In this document: positions 42,329 through 51,813 of the stretch, piece after piece
How the letters are laid out: each line of letters opens with the position of its first letter
Position numbering within the stretch: the stretch's first letter is position 1
From: Candidatus Bathyarchaeota archaeon
Lineage (GTDB): Archaea; Thermoproteota; CALKCG01; B24; DRYS01
Length of the DNA stretch: 64,000 nucleotides
Assembly: GCA_018396535.1 (NCBI GenBank)
Contig: JAGTQC010000002.1
Coordinates: forward strand, 135,152-199,151
Reading direction: 5' to 3'
The notes under the pieces: generated by a model
Told to the model about the DNA's origin: nothing
Databases searched by the model: none
What the model saw: only the letters and a program-made list of their open reading frames with translations
Position numbers and translations under genes: made by a program

Positions 42329-44785
42329 TTAAGCCTTAGAGAATACTCTACCTACTAGAGTTATACGGCTCCTCCCATAATCATCTTTATCTACGTAGAT
42401 AGCATCTGTGAATATATCTGAATCCTGAATATCCTCTATATGAGATATAACGATAATCTTCTCGTAATCCGTGGAGAATTCTCGTAGTAGCTCGAGGAGA
42501 TGCATCCTGAATTCCCCGCTTAGAGGACCGAAACCCTCATCTACTATAAGCGTCTTGAAGCTTCTAACACCTCTCCTCTCAGCTATTGTCTTAGCTATAC
42601 CTAGACGTATAGCAAACCCTATTAGAGTAGCTTCACCACCACTATATGTTGAGAGTTCTCTTTCAACTCCATCGCTATACACCTTTATCGTTATATCACC
42701 TTCACTAGATACATCTATCTTTAGATCGAATCTAGGTAGGAGTTTCGATAGGTATATACGGCTCCAATACTCTACAGAGGATATTATCTCATGTAGTAGG
42801 TATATGGGGAAACCTTTATCATGGAAAACCTTCTCGTATAGTATCCTATACACGTTATACTTGTGTAGCGTATCTTTAAGCTCTTTTTCTAATCTTGAAG
42901 CCTCCTCTAGATACTTCATACACTCGCTAATACTATCCTCTACATCCTTCTTCCTCAACCTCAACTCTTCATACCTACCTATATACGATTCTAATTTAGA
43001 AGCTAGCTCATCCCTCTGCTTCGTAAGATCTTTAAGCGTATACTCTATACTACTAATCTTTGCTTTAACATCGTTCAAAGCCTTCTCTATTCTACCTATA
43101 TCTGCTAGCGTATGCTCTATTCTAGCTATCTCATCATCTAGATCTTTAACTACCATCTGAGAATACTCCAGTTTCTTAATCTCATCATCTATAGATCTAT
43201 AGATGGATCTAAGCTCATCTAGCTTCTTATTAAACTCATCTAACCCGCTATACGTGAAGCCTAGTATGGATCTAAGCTCAGATTCCATAGATAATAGTCT
43301 CTGCTTAACCTTCGAATACTCCTCCTCATCCGTAGGTAGCCTACTCAATTCTACACGTATCCTCTCCATCTCCTCCTCTATAGGTTTTATAGCACCCTTC
43401 GCTTGTGTTAAAGCAGTAATCCTAGCTTCGCATTCCCTAACCCTTTCCTTTAAGACGTTTAATACAAGCCTCCTCTCCTCCATAACCTCCCTAAGCTTTT
43501 CAGCCTCCTCTAATAGACGTTTTCTTAGATTATCCCTAACGGTATCGGTGAGCTTCGATCCGCATACCGGGCATGAATCGCTTTTCGAAAGCTCGGTGGA
43601 TGATGTCGTTATGAATCTAAGCTGCTCTTCTAGACTAACCACCTCTTTCTGAATCTTCTCTATACTATCTAAGATCCTCACTCTCTCCTCTTCTATCCTA
43701 CCTAGTAGCTCTACCCGATGGGAGAGTTCATCGTAGCTATTCCTAAGCTCTTCAAGCCTAATCTTTAGAGATTTAGAAAGCTTCATAGCTAATTCCATAG
43801 TGGAAGCTATGGATTTCAATTTCTCATACTCAACCATTCTATCATAAAGCTTCTCTAAGATATCTATCCTATACCTCAACTTCTCTCTTTCAGACTTCAA
43901 TACTGGGTAACGCTCCCAGCCTCGTATAAACTGCTCCCTTCTAGATCTAAGCTCGTTTAGCTTCTCTACAGATTCTCTAAGTTTAGAGTATGCTGCTTCA
44001 AGCCATCCAAGTTCTCTACTAAGTGAGCTACGCATCTCCTCACCCCTACGTATCTCCTCATCCAGCCTATCCAGCTCTATCCTAAGCTTAGATATCTCCC
44101 CTGATACTGAAGCTAACTCTAGCTCTATACTTGCTAGAAGCTTCTTCAAATCATCTAAACGTGTAGTATACGTTCTAAGCTTAGATAGCTCTGATCTAAG
44201 CTGCTCTACTCTAAGATAGTATGAATCTCTAAGCTTCTTAGCTTCATCCCTCTGTATTCCGAAATCTATACCGAAGGCTTTCATAAAGACTTCCCTACGC
44301 TGAGAGGGGGAGACTCCTCTACCTATTATCCCAGCTACCTCACCTTGACGTATTAGAAGCGTATACAGGAATGTACGGTAATCGAGTTTTACAAGCTTCT
44401 CTATCTCTGCATCTACTGCTTGCACAGTTGAAGCTATGACACGCTGAACCCCTCCACTATCATCTACCATATACAACCAGGCTTGACTCCTCTTATCAGG
44501 GTAGAATATCCTCTTAACCCTGTATCTTACACCATCTACTTCGAAATCTACTTCTACTCTAGCAGGTTTACCAGATCCGGATCTTAGAATCCACCATGCT
44601 GATGATGGATCCATCTCACCGTAGGCTTTCTTAAAGAATGCAGCTGTTAAAGCATCTACGAAGAGGGTTGTCTTACCTGATCCCGTACTTCCATAAACTA
44701 TTATCCTACTTCCAAGTTTATCTAGGTTAAGCTCGCAGCTTTCGTAAGAAGCTATATTCTCTATATAGATACGATTAATCTTCAG
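42329..44785 (-). CDS. rad50: Rad50 DNA repair ATPase, probable CTG start
   Basis: An SMC-like ATPase that forms the Mre11-Rad50 end-processing complex. No ATG lies before 44,614, but that start would cut off the ATP site. Reading upstream in frame gives LKINRIYIENIASY, then the Walker A GSTGSGKTTLF (about residue 29) and AFFKKAYGEMDPSSAWW. The first possible start is CTG at 44,783-44,785, nine bases after GGAGG and inside the mre11 3' end. The zinc hook is SDSCPVCGSKL near residue 405; the signature is LSTYSGGEATLIGFAIRL and Walker B is TLIVDEGFGPLSG. Long heptad coiled coils flank the hook. Total is about 818 residues. Confidence 0.85.
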   Translation of the reverse strand: MKINRIYIENIASYESCELNLDKLGSRIIVYGSTGSGKTTLFVDALTAAFFKKAYGEMDPSSAWWILRSGSGKPARVEVDFEVDGVRYRVKRIFYPDKRSQAWLYMVDDSGGVQRVIASTVQAVDAEIEKLVKLDYRTFLYTLLIRQGEVAGIIGRGVSPSQRREVFMKAFGIDFGIQRDEAKKLRDSYYLRVEQLRSELSKLRTYTTRLDDLKKLLASIELELASVSGEISKLRIELDRLDEEIRRGEEMRSSLSRELGWLEAAYSKLRESVEKLNELRSRREQFIRGWERYPVLKSEREKLRYRIDILEKLYDRMVEYEKLKSIASTMELAMKLSKSLKIRLEELRNSYDELSHRVELLGRIEEERVRILDSIEKIQKEVVSLEEQLRFITTSSTELSKSDSCPVCGSKLTDTVRDNLRKRLLEEAEKLREVMEERRLVLNVLKERVRECEARITALTQAKGAIKPIEEEMERIRVELSRLPTDEEEYSKVKQRLLSMESELRSILGFTYSGLDEFNKKLDELRSIYRSIDDEIKKLEYSQMVVKDLDDEIARIEHTLADIGRIEKALNDVKAKISSIEYTLKDLTKQRDELASKLESYIGRYEELRLRKKDVEDSISECMKYLEEASRLEKELKDTLHKYNVYRILYEKVFHDKGFPIYLLHEIISSVEYWSRIYLSKLLPRFDLKIDVSSEGDITIKVYSDGVERELSTYSGGEATLIGFAIRLGIAKTIAERRGVRSFKTLIVDEGFGPLSGEFRMHLLELLREFSTDYEKIIVISHIEDIQDSDIFTDAIYVDKDDYGRSRITLVGRVFSKA

Positions 44786-45968
44786 AACGATCAGCCTCCA
44801 ATAACTTCAATCCTTCCGATACCACATCCTCGGTTAAAGCTGAATCTAGTGTACCAGTGAGTAGGTTTGAAACATACTCCCTAAATAGGTCTTCTATAGA
44901 TGATGACCTGGTATGTCGAATAGTCTTCAACCCCTCCTCCCTAACCCTCTCTACATCTAGTATCCAGTGGAATACTTTGAATCTATTCATAACCTCCTCT
45001 ATCGATGAAAAAGCTATATTCCGACTGCTTTTAATCCTGAGTTTTAGACGAACGATAGCATCCTCTATACCTGGTGAGGCTTCCAATAACGATGTTAATA
45101 ATTCGCTTATATCAACCTCATCCGATATGTAAGCATAGTCTTGTTTAGGTATACTCTTCATAGGTCTGCATGGGAGTTCTCTAAACATCCATCCCAGACC
45201 TCCCCCCTCTTCCTCGACTACGACAAATCCTTTAACATCATCCTCCTCATCGAAGTTTACACGTTCTATAGATCCGGGGTAGACAGCATTCTTTGAGGGG
45301 GATTGATGCCTATGTATATGTCCGAGACATACGTAATCGAGATTCGAGAATATGGATACAGGTACGGAGATTTCTCTAAGAACTATGGCTGGTATATCCT
45401 TTATGTAAGCTTCGTCTACGGTTAGGTGAGCTACTGCTATACTATAATCGTACCTATACTCCTCCTTCGCTATTAGATTCTTCACTAACCCCATGATCTT
45501 CAATCTAGATTCCTCCCAATCTATCGCAGAGGCCTGTACATACGGTATCATAAAGAATTTCACTACCCTACCGCTTATACGCCCCTTCAAATATATGCAT
45601 CCAGGCTCTTCTGCAAAGTAGAATAGGGGGGTACCTGCATCCGATAATGCTTTAAGGTATGATGGGGTATCCTCTGCTTTAGGTTTATCATGAGTCCCAG
45701 CTACGGCTATTACCGATATCCCTCTCGAAGCTAGACTATATACGAATCTTGCGAATAAATCTAGGAGGAGACTTGAAGGTTTAGCTGTATGGAATATATC
45801 TCCAGCGATAACTAGGAAATCGCATCCCGTTTCTAACGCATAGTTCTTAATCCTATGTAGCTGATCTTCGAAATCCTTTAATCTAAACCTACGCTTAGAT
45901 AACGGTAGCCCTACCGGCCATACGCCTAGGTGAAAATCAGCTGTGTGTATGATTTTAAGTCTACCCAT
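44775..45968 (-). CDS. mre11: Mre11 nuclease
   Basis: A 397-residue Mn2+-dependent exo/endonuclease partner of Rad50. Phosphoesterase motifs are complete: IIHTADFHLGVWP (residues 5-17), VIAGDIFHTAKP, AVAGTHDKPKAED, VAHLTVDEAY and CLGHIHRHQSP. The C-terminal region (about 300-397) provides the Rad50-binding helices. It is followed directly by rad50, which starts inside it. herA and nurA, often next to this pair in archaea, are absent here. Confidence 0.9.
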   Translation of the reverse strand: MGRLKIIHTADFHLGVWPVGLPLSKRRFRLKDFEDQLHRIKNYALETGCDFLVIAGDIFHTAKPSSLLLDLFARFVYSLASRGISVIAVAGTHDKPKAEDTPSYLKALSDAGTPLFYFAEEPGCIYLKGRISGRVVKFFMIPYVQASAIDWEESRLKIMGLVKNLIAKEEYRYDYSIAVAHLTVDEAYIKDIPAIVLREISVPVSIFSNLDYVCLGHIHRHQSPSKNAVYPGSIERVNFDEEDDVKGFVVVEEEGGGLGWMFRELPCRPMKSIPKQDYAYISDEVDISELLTSLLEASPGIEDAIVRLKLRIKSSRNIAFSSIEEVMNRFKVFHWILDVERVREEGLKTIRHTRSSSIEDLFREYVSNLLTGTLDSALTEDVVSEGLKLLEADRSED

Positions 45969-46134
45969 ACCCCGAGTACACTATACTATTAGTAGTTATA
46001 GACGGATATTATAGTTAGGGATAAGTTATACGTTTATAGAGTAGGTTTTATGAGATCGTTCAAAGTTAACTAGAATAACATGAATTTTAGCTGTATACTG
46101 CTAGGAGGATTGCATATTCCACTACTACACGATT

Positions 46135-46923
46135 TTATCTACCGTATCTACGCTCCCTCCTCTGGTAGGTTCTTATAGCTCTTAGTAGATCTATACGTCT
46201 AAATTCAGGCCAGTAGACATCTAGGAAGCATAACTCACTATATGCGCTCTGCCATAGCAGGAAGCCGCTAAGCCTCTCCTCACCACTCGTCCTTATTATA
46301 AGATCTGGATCCGGCTTAGGTAGATGCGATGTATATAGATGCTCCTCTAGTATCCTCTCATCTATATCCTCCGGTTTTAGTAAACCTTCGGCAACTTTGG
46401 TAGATATCCTCTTAACAGCATCGACTATCTCCAGTCTACCTCCGTATGCTATAGCTATGTTAAGCCATCTACTAGAATAATCCTTCGTAGACTCCTCTAT
46501 AGCTTTCGCAAGCTTAGATAAATCATCCGGGAGTAGATCTAGTCTACCTATGAACTTAACCCTAACCATATTCCTATGTATATTTTCATCATCTAAAAGC
46601 TTCTCTAAATACCTTCTGAATATGGACATGAGATTCTCAACTTCCTCACGAGGTCTATGAAAGTTCTCGGTAGAAAAGACGAAGAGTGTAAGTATAGGTA
46701 CGCCCAATTCTAGACACCATTTCAGTAAGTCTTCAACCTTCCTCGCACCGTACTCATGCCCAATCCAGGGGGGTAACCCCCTACTTCTAGCCCACCTCCT
46801 ATTCCCATCGAGTATTAGAGCTACATGCTGTGGGATAGATCCATTCCTAACCTGACGGTAGAGCCACCACTCATACAATCTATAAATACCTAACAACCTC
46901 AGTAGCGTAGCTATTATAGCCAT
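46135..46923 (-). CDS. uppS: Cis-prenyltransferase (undecaprenyl/polyprenyl diphosphate synthase)
   Basis: 262 residues. Catalytic Asp and diphosphate loop in ALILDGNRRWARSRGLPPW (about residue 39). Further family blocks are GHEYGARKVEDLLKWCLELG, LFVFSTENFHRP, NIAIAYGGRLEIVDAV and LIIRTSGEERLSGFLLWQSAYSE (shown only in part by position, about 205-228). It makes the long polyprenyl phosphate used as a glycan carrier for N-glycosylation. Divergent from the HMG-CoA synthase gene, so isoprenoid supply and use sit side by side. Confidence 0.9.
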   Translation of the reverse strand: MAIIATLLRLLGIYRLYEWWLYRQVRNGSIPQHVALILDGNRRWARSRGLPPWIGHEYGARKVEDLLKWCLELGVPILTLFVFSTENFHRPREEVENLMSIFRRYLEKLLDDENIHRNMVRVKFIGRLDLLPDDLSKLAKAIEESTKDYSSRWLNIAIAYGGRLEIVDAVKRISTKVAEGLLKPEDIDERILEEHLYTSHLPKPDPDLIIRTSGEERLSGFLLWQSAYSELCFLDVYWPEFRRIDLLRAIRTYQRRERRYGR

Positions 46924-47031
46924 ACACTATGAATCTGCTATACTCTAAACCTAAATAGTTTAACAACGGTAAAATAATCCTAATTTATACCCTAGAATAC
47001 TGAATAACTCTTGTATCGAGGAGTGAGAAGC

Positions 47032-48084
47032 TTGGGTGTGGGTATAGTAGGTTATGGTGTGTACGTACCGATATGGAGAATAAAGGTTGATGAAATAGCG
47101 AGAGTATGGGGGCATGATCCTAACGTATACCGTGAAGGGCTGGGGGTAGAGGAGAAATCTGTTCCATCAATCGATGAGGATACAGTTACGATAGCTGTAG
47201 AAGCCGCTAGGAATGCTTTAAAGAGAGCTCCAGAAGTATCGCCAAATAGTATAGGCGCTATCTATGTAGGATCAGAATCACATCCATATGCAGTTAAACC
47301 TACGGCTGCAACAGTAGCTGAAGCTATAGGAGCTACACCATCCTTAACTGCAGCAGATACAGAATTCGCTTGTAAAGCTGCTACAGCTGCTCTACAAGCA
47401 TGTCTAGGCTTAGTCTCTTCAGGATATATAGATTACGGTATGTCTATAGGTGCTGATACAGCTCAAGCAAGCCCTATGGATGCGTTAGAATATACTGCTG
47501 CAGCAGGCGGAGCGGCTTACATAATCGGTAGGAGGGAGGTTATCGCGGAGGTAGAATGCACCTACTCGTATACACAGGATGTGCCAGATTTCTGGCGTAG
47601 GGATGGGGATGTCTATCCTAGGCATGCAGGTAGGTTTACAGGTGAACCAGGATATTTTGAACATGTAGTTAAATGTACCTTAGGCTTAATGGAGAAGGCT
47701 GGGTTGAAGCCATCCGACTTCGACTATGCTGTTTTCCATCAGCCTAACGCTAAGTATCCGCTTAGAGCTGCTACTATGATAGGTATACCATTGGATAAGG
47801 TTAAACCAGGTCTCGTAGTTCAATGGATAGGAAACACGTACTCTGGATCTAGCCTCATAGGATTAGCAGCTATCCTAGATATAGCTAAACCTGGTCAGAG
47901 AATACTTATGACATCATATGGATCTGGAGCTGGATCTGATAGCTTTAGTCTTCTAGTAACGGATGTTATAGAGGAGAAGAGAAGGCTTGCACCCCCTGTA
48001 CGATACTATCTGGATAGGAGGAAGTACATAGATTATGCAGCATATATAAAGCTTAGACGTATGTTTAAAGGGGTGGAGTACTAA
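47032..48084 (+). CDS. Hydroxymethylglutaryl-CoA synthase
   Basis: About 350 residues; condenses acetyl-CoA with acetoacetyl-CoA in the mevalonate pathway. The catalytic Cys is in [17 protein letters not shown] (about 106), His in [17 protein letters not shown], and the terminal [16 protein letters not shown] block is present. I prefer TTG 47,032 ([13 protein letters not shown]), because GAGGAG lies eight bases ahead; in-frame TTG 47,011 and GTG 47,023 are alternatives. It overlaps the thiolase gene by one base and forms the conserved archaeal HMGS-thiolase-DUF35 operon. Confidence 0.9.
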   Translation: MGVGIVGYGVYVPIWRIKVDEIARVWGHDPNVYREGLGVEEKSVPSIDEDTVTIAVEAARNALKRAPEVSPNSIGAIYVGSESHPYAVKPTAATVAEAIGATPSLTAADTEFACKAATAALQACLGLVSSGYIDYGMSIGADTAQASPMDALEYTAAAGGAAYIIGRREVIAEVECTYSYTQDVPDFWRRDGDVYPRHAGRFTGEPGYFEHVVKCTLGLMEKAGLKPSDFDYAVFHQPNAKYPLRAATMIGIPLDKVKPGLVVQWIGNTYSGSSLIGLAAILDIAKPGQRILMTSYGSGAGSDSFSLLVTDVIEEKRRLAPPVRYYLDRRKYIDYAAYIKLRRMFKGVEY

Positions 48085-49265
48085 TGGAGTTCCCCCTTTA
48101 TAAGAAGAGAGATGTAGCTATAGTAGGTGTAGGTACATCTAAATTCGGTGAAAGATGGGATAAGAGTCTCAGAGAGCTGGCATGGGAGGCTGCCGTACCG
48201 GCTGTAGAAGATGCAGGTATACAGGGACGGGATATACAACTCGTAATATTTGGTAACATGTCTGGAGGCTTATTCGCAGGACAGGAGCATGTAGGAGCCT
48301 TAATAGCTGATTTTCTAGGTTTAAACCCGACACCAGCTATAAGAGTTGAAGCTGCATGTGCATCTGGAGGTGTAGCCTTATTCCAAGGATATCTAGCCGT
48401 AGCCTCAGGTCTATACGATATCGTAGCTGTAGGAGGTATAGAGAAGATGACGGATGCCCCTCCAGATAGAGCTACTTTAGCATTAGCAGGAGCTATGGAT
48501 TCAGAATGGGAGGCATACTTCGGAGCAACCTTCCCAGGCCTATACGCGCTTATAGCTCAACGATATATGCATGAGTATAAGCTTTCTAGAGAAACCTTAG
48601 CGGAAGTCGCTGTAAAGAATCATTACCATGGAAGCATGAATCCACTCGCCCACTTCCAATTCAAGACGACGGTTGAACGCGTAATATCATCCCCATTAGT
48701 AGCAGATCCACTACGTAGGGATGATTGCTGCCCAATATCCGACGGAGCTGCATGCATGATATTAGTACCTGCTGAAAAGGCTAGAAGGTATACGGATACG
48801 CCTATCTATATCAAGGCATGTACAGTTGCCTCAGATAAACTAGCCTTATTTGAACGTGAAGATATAACTACGCTAAGAGCTACGATCGAAGCTAGCAGGG
48901 AAGCCTATAGGATAGCTAAGCTATCGCCCGCAGATATAGATGTAATCGAAGTCCACGACTGCTTCACTATAGCAGAGATAATAGCGTTAGAGGATCTAGG
49001 ATTCGTAAGAAAGGGTGATGCTGGTAGACTATATGAGGAGGGGGAGACTTATGTTGGTGGAAGACTACCGGTTAATACTGATGGGGGATTGAAAGCTGGT
49101 GGACATGCTGTTGGGGCTACAGGTGTTAAGCAGGTGATAGAGCTTGTGAAACAGTTAAGAGGCGAAGCTGAGAAGGGTAGACAAGTTTCGAATGCTGAAT
49201 ATGGATTAGCTCAGAATGTAGGCGGATCTGGAGCTACTGTAGTAGTAACTATAGTCGGGAGGTGA
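48084..49265 (+). CDS. Acetyl-CoA C-acetyltransferase (SCP-x type thiolase)
   Basis: 393 residues. The nucleophilic Cys is in VEAACASGGVALFQGYL (about 92), followed by CPISDGAACMILVPAEKA, IDVIEVHDCFTIAEIIALED and GGLKAGGHAVGATGVKQV with the active His. As in SCP-x-type archaeal thiolases, the second Cys near the C-terminus is absent. With HMG-CoA synthase and the DUF35 protein it forms the complex that channels acetoacetyl-CoA into mevalonate synthesis. Confidence 0.9.
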   Translation: MEFPLYKKRDVAIVGVGTSKFGERWDKSLRELAWEAAVPAVEDAGIQGRDIQLVIFGNMSGGLFAGQEHVGALIADFLGLNPTPAIRVEAACASGGVALFQGYLAVASGLYDIVAVGGIEKMTDAPPDRATLALAGAMDSEWEAYFGATFPGLYALIAQRYMHEYKLSRETLAEVAVKNHYHGSMNPLAHFQFKTTVERVISSPLVADPLRRDDCCPISDGAACMILVPAEKARRYTDTPIYIKACTVASDKLALFEREDITTLRATIEASREAYRIAKLSPADIDVIEVHDCFTIAEIIALEDLGFVRKGDAGRLYEEGETYVGGRLPVNTDGGLKAGGHAVGATGVKQVIELVKQLRGEAEKGRQVSNAEYGLAQNVGGSGATVVVTIVGR

Positions 49266-49271
49266 TTATGT

Positions 49272-49736
49272 ATGTCTATGCTAGGTATTCCATCACATTG
49301 GAGGAGGAGGAAGGAAAGATATAGGCTTATAGGATCTAAATGCGAGGCATGCGGCAAAGTATTCTTCCCTAGGAGGGAGATATGTCCTAATTGTAGGCGT
49401 AGAGGTAGGGTGATAGATGTAGAGCTACCTGGGAGGGGAAAAGTCTATAGTTATACTGTCATAAGAGTACCATCAGAGGGTTTTGAATATTATGCACCAT
49501 ACATAATAGCTATAGTAGAGCTTGAGAACGGTGTTAGAGTTATGAGCCAGATAGTTGATTGCAATCCAGAGGATGTATATATAGGTATGCCTGTCGAGGT
49601 ATGCTTCAGAAGGATATTTAGTCAAGGCGATAAGGGGATAATAAGCTACGGGTTTAAATTCAAGCCACTAGACGATAGCTGGATCAGATGCTATGAAGAA
49701 GAAGCTAAGATTAGCGTATCTGAGATGAAAGTATAA
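49272..49736 (+). CDS. DUF35 acyl-CoA-binding OB-fold zinc protein
   Basis: 154 residues. The N-terminal rubredoxin-like zinc ribbon is SKCEACGKVFFPRREICPNC (about 22-41). The OB-fold domain has GRGKVYSYTVIRVPSEGFEY and GVRVMSQIVDCNPEDVYIGM. In archaea this protein bridges thiolase and HMG-CoA synthase and shares their CoA site. It starts six bases after the thiolase stop. A structured non-coding segment follows directly. Confidence 0.9.
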   Translation: MSMLGIPSHWRRRKERYRLIGSKCEACGKVFFPRREICPNCRRRGRVIDVELPGRGKVYSYTVIRVPSEGFEYYAPYIIAIVELENGVRVMSQIVDCNPEDVYIGMPVEVCFRRIFSQGDKGIISYGFKFKPLDDSWIRCYEEEAKISVSEMKV

Positions 49737-49738
49737 GA

Positions 49739-49880
49739 AGCCCTGAATATAACGCTCGGGAAAAACTAATCTCAACCCCTTTACCATATTTTTCTCCAGG
49801 GCTAAAGGCACCGGAGACGGGCGAACAGACCTTTACCAGGGATGATGACTCCACCTAAAATAGGTGCCGGCTAAACCACC
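49739..49880. ncRNA. Candidate structured RNA between convergent genes
   Basis: The 145 bases between the DUF35 and flippase stops are unusually rich in complementary segments. AGCCCTG (49,739-49,745) pairs with CAGGGCT (49,797-49,803), and GGCACC (49,807-49,812) with GGTGCC (49,863-49,868). Nested inside are GGAG (49,813-49,816) and CTCC (49,849-49,852). Competing pairs are TAAAGG (49,803-49,808) with CCTTTA (49,830-49,835) and the hairpin ACCTA-AAA-TAGGT (49,853-49,865). CCTTTACCA occurs twice (49,778 and 49,830). ATGATGA (49,842-49,848) resembles a box C, but no CUGA box D follows. G+C is above the surrounding level. I cannot assign it to a known class or strand. Confidence 0.45.
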
Positions 49881-49881
49881 C

Positions 49882-50910
49882 CTACATTCTTAAAGATATT
49901 AACGCGATCCCACCGATTGCTATTTCAAACCATAGCATAACAATTCTTATCATGAGCGTAGCTGCTACGCTAATAGCAGATGGTATACCGACTAAGGAAT
50001 ATAGAGCTGCCATAATAGTTTCGACCACACCAATCATCCCTGGTATACCGATCGGTATCATCTGAATGGTTATACCTATCGTATATATTGATATGATGAT
50101 GGGTACTTCAATTGTGTATCTAAGTGAGAGAAAAACGAAGTATGCTACCATTACATCTAAAATCCATGCTATCCACGATAAAGATATCGATAGGACGACT
50201 ATCTTCTTCGTAGTAGTTATAAGTTTCATGGAATAGTCAAACTTATATACAAAAACCTCTATCCTAGAGTATAGCTTTTCACTTTTACTCCCTATAAGTT
50301 TTAGGATAGGTTTTATTGTAGTAAAGATTATTTTTGGATATATTATCATAACTAATGCTAGAAGGGAAAATATAGCAATAACTATAGCGATTTTAGAAAA
50401 CATCTGGAATAACATAGATGTTAGTGTAAAGCTCATAGATAGGTACAGGAAGCCTATAATCGAGCCTAAAAGAAAAGGGAGAAGGGAGAAAATCCTATGG
50501 AGTAGTACTGTAGCAGACGCGATCTCGTATGAGCAACCGTATCTACGATTTACGGTATATATCCTAAAAAGCTCCCCGCCTATGGAGGCTGTCGGTATAG
50601 CGAGATTAAGGAATATACTTCCTAGTATTATCTTTAGGGATGAAACGAAATCTATAGGTGACCCTGTAGCTTTTAAGAGTATACGCCATGACTCTGAATA
50701 TGCGGCTATTCCAAGTGTAACCGATATGAATGATGCAAGATATAGCATAGGATTTGCTGAAAATATATAGCCTATGGATAGTTTTATATCAGGATACGAT
50801 GAAAAAAATAGTGTCAATAATATTAAACCTACTACCGTTAGCGATATTAATTTTCTAAGTCTGAAGGCTATCCTAACCGATCCACCACCATTCATCTTAG
50901 GGTTAGACAA
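49882..50910 (-). CDS. Flippase-like integral membrane protein (UPF0104/AglD-like)
   Basis: 342 residues with about eight membrane helices (for example LISLTVVGLILLTLFFSSYP near 30 and IISIYTIGITIQMIPIGIPG near 285) and the family loop IPTASIGGELFRIYTVNRR (about 97). The GGELxR and late 'PGMIGVVE' motifs mark the lysylphosphatidylglycerol synthetase transmembrane / UPF0104 family. Archaeal members are proposed to flip lipid-linked sugars or to be part of glycosyltransferases such as AglD. It begins eight bases after the thyA stop on the same strand. Confidence 0.75.
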   Translation of the reverse strand: MSNPKMNGGGSVRIAFRLRKLISLTVVGLILLTLFFSSYPDIKLSIGYIFSANPMLYLASFISVTLGIAAYSESWRILLKATGSPIDFVSSLKIILGSIFLNLAIPTASIGGELFRIYTVNRRYGCSYEIASATVLLHRIFSLLPFLLGSIIGFLYLSMSFTLTSMLFQMFSKIAIVIAIFSLLALVMIIYPKIIFTTIKPILKLIGSKSEKLYSRIEVFVYKFDYSMKLITTTKKIVVLSISLSWIAWILDVMVAYFVFLSLRYTIEVPIIISIYTIGITIQMIPIGIPGMIGVVETIMAALYSLVGIPSAISVAATLMIRIVMLWFEIAIGGIALISLRM

Positions 50911-50918
50911 GCCTCAGT

Positions 50919-51623
50919 TCAGATCGTGAAAACATCTACTTTAAATCTTTCGTCTCTACGTCTATATGCTGTCTTAAGAAAACGTTCTACATCTTCATAT
51001 GATTTATCGTATATGTGAGCACTATTTGAAAAGTCGAAGTATGCTCCTACTTTTAATCCAAGCTTATCTGCTACCATCTTCTGAAGCTCTGTCATCGCTA
51101 GCATATTCATATGAGCTGCACGGAATAGATCTCTACTCCTCCATTCAGATTGAAGTATTAAACTGTCGCCATAAACTTTAAACCATAACCTCTGTAAGCA
51201 TGGAGGAGAATCTAGTGTTAAATCCTTAGATGGCATCCATGTTATCGCTTGCGCCCTCCTAGTATACGGAGTCTTATGGAGCTTCTCTACTATGAAATCT
51301 ATCTGGTTAATACCTTCAGATCCATACCTAAATAGCCGTTCATGATATGTATAAGCAAGCTTCCCAGTAGCTATCATTGAATCTAAACTACCCTCTAATA
51401 CCTCCCGTATATAGCTCTTTAGACCTAAAGTTGCGTACACGTCCCCGGGATGTATACGCGGCTCTGAGAATGGATCTTCAACTATCATCAACAACGTAGA
51501 CTCCCTTGCTTTACAACCATACTCCGTATCCGTCTCAAATCCATTGCGATATACCACTTCGACAGACATCTCCCAAACTTCAGCGATACACCTACCACGG
51601 ACCACTACAAATGGCGGTCTCAT
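50919..51623 (-). CDS. thyA: Archaeal-type thymidylate synthase
   Basis: 234 residues, short like archaeal ThyA. The phosphate-binding Arg pair is in YTRRAQAITWMPSKD (about 128), the nucleophilic Cys in DSPPCLQRLWFKVYG (about 146), and the substrate-binding region appears as SEWRSRDLFRAAHMNMLAMT and DFSNSAHIYDKSYED with the conserved His-Tyr. It methylates dUMP to dTMP with methylene-tetrahydropterin or folate. The N-terminal third diverges from bacterial ThyA, which is normal for this branch. Confidence 0.75.
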   Translation of the reverse strand: MRPPFVVVRGRCIAEVWEMSVEVVYRNGFETDTEYGCKARESTLLMIVEDPFSEPRIHPGDVYATLGLKSYIREVLEGSLDSMIATGKLAYTYHERLFRYGSEGINQIDFIVEKLHKTPYTRRAQAITWMPSKDLTLDSPPCLQRLWFKVYGDSLILQSEWRSRDLFRAAHMNMLAMTELQKMVADKLGLKVGAYFDFSNSAHIYDKSYEDVERFLKTAYRRRDERFKVDVFTI

Positions 51624-51813
51624 ATCATCGGAAACTATATTAGTCAGATTTCAAATGTAAATAAAGGTTTACGGCATGAAGACCTAAACCAAATCCAAGT
51701 AGCTATAGTATGTTTCAAAAGGAATAGTATTACGGATGATCAGATGCTAGCACTTACCATAGGAATATTATAAATACGACATTTACAGAGCCATATACCA
51801 CGATTTCTAGGCG

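Noticed and set aside
42471-43160. 229-codon open frame antisense to rad50
   Set aside because: It mirrors the coiled-coil region of rad50; Ser/Leu/Ile-rich text without domains, produced by Arg/Glu/Lys codons read backwards.
49739-49880. Fluoride riboswitch, tRNA, C/D box RNA or RNase P RNA
   Set aside because: GATGATGACTCC resembles part of the fluoride motif, but the upstream stem is not met and the genes converge. No cloverleaf, no box D (CUGA) after the box C-like site, and no RNase P GAGGAAAGTC element.
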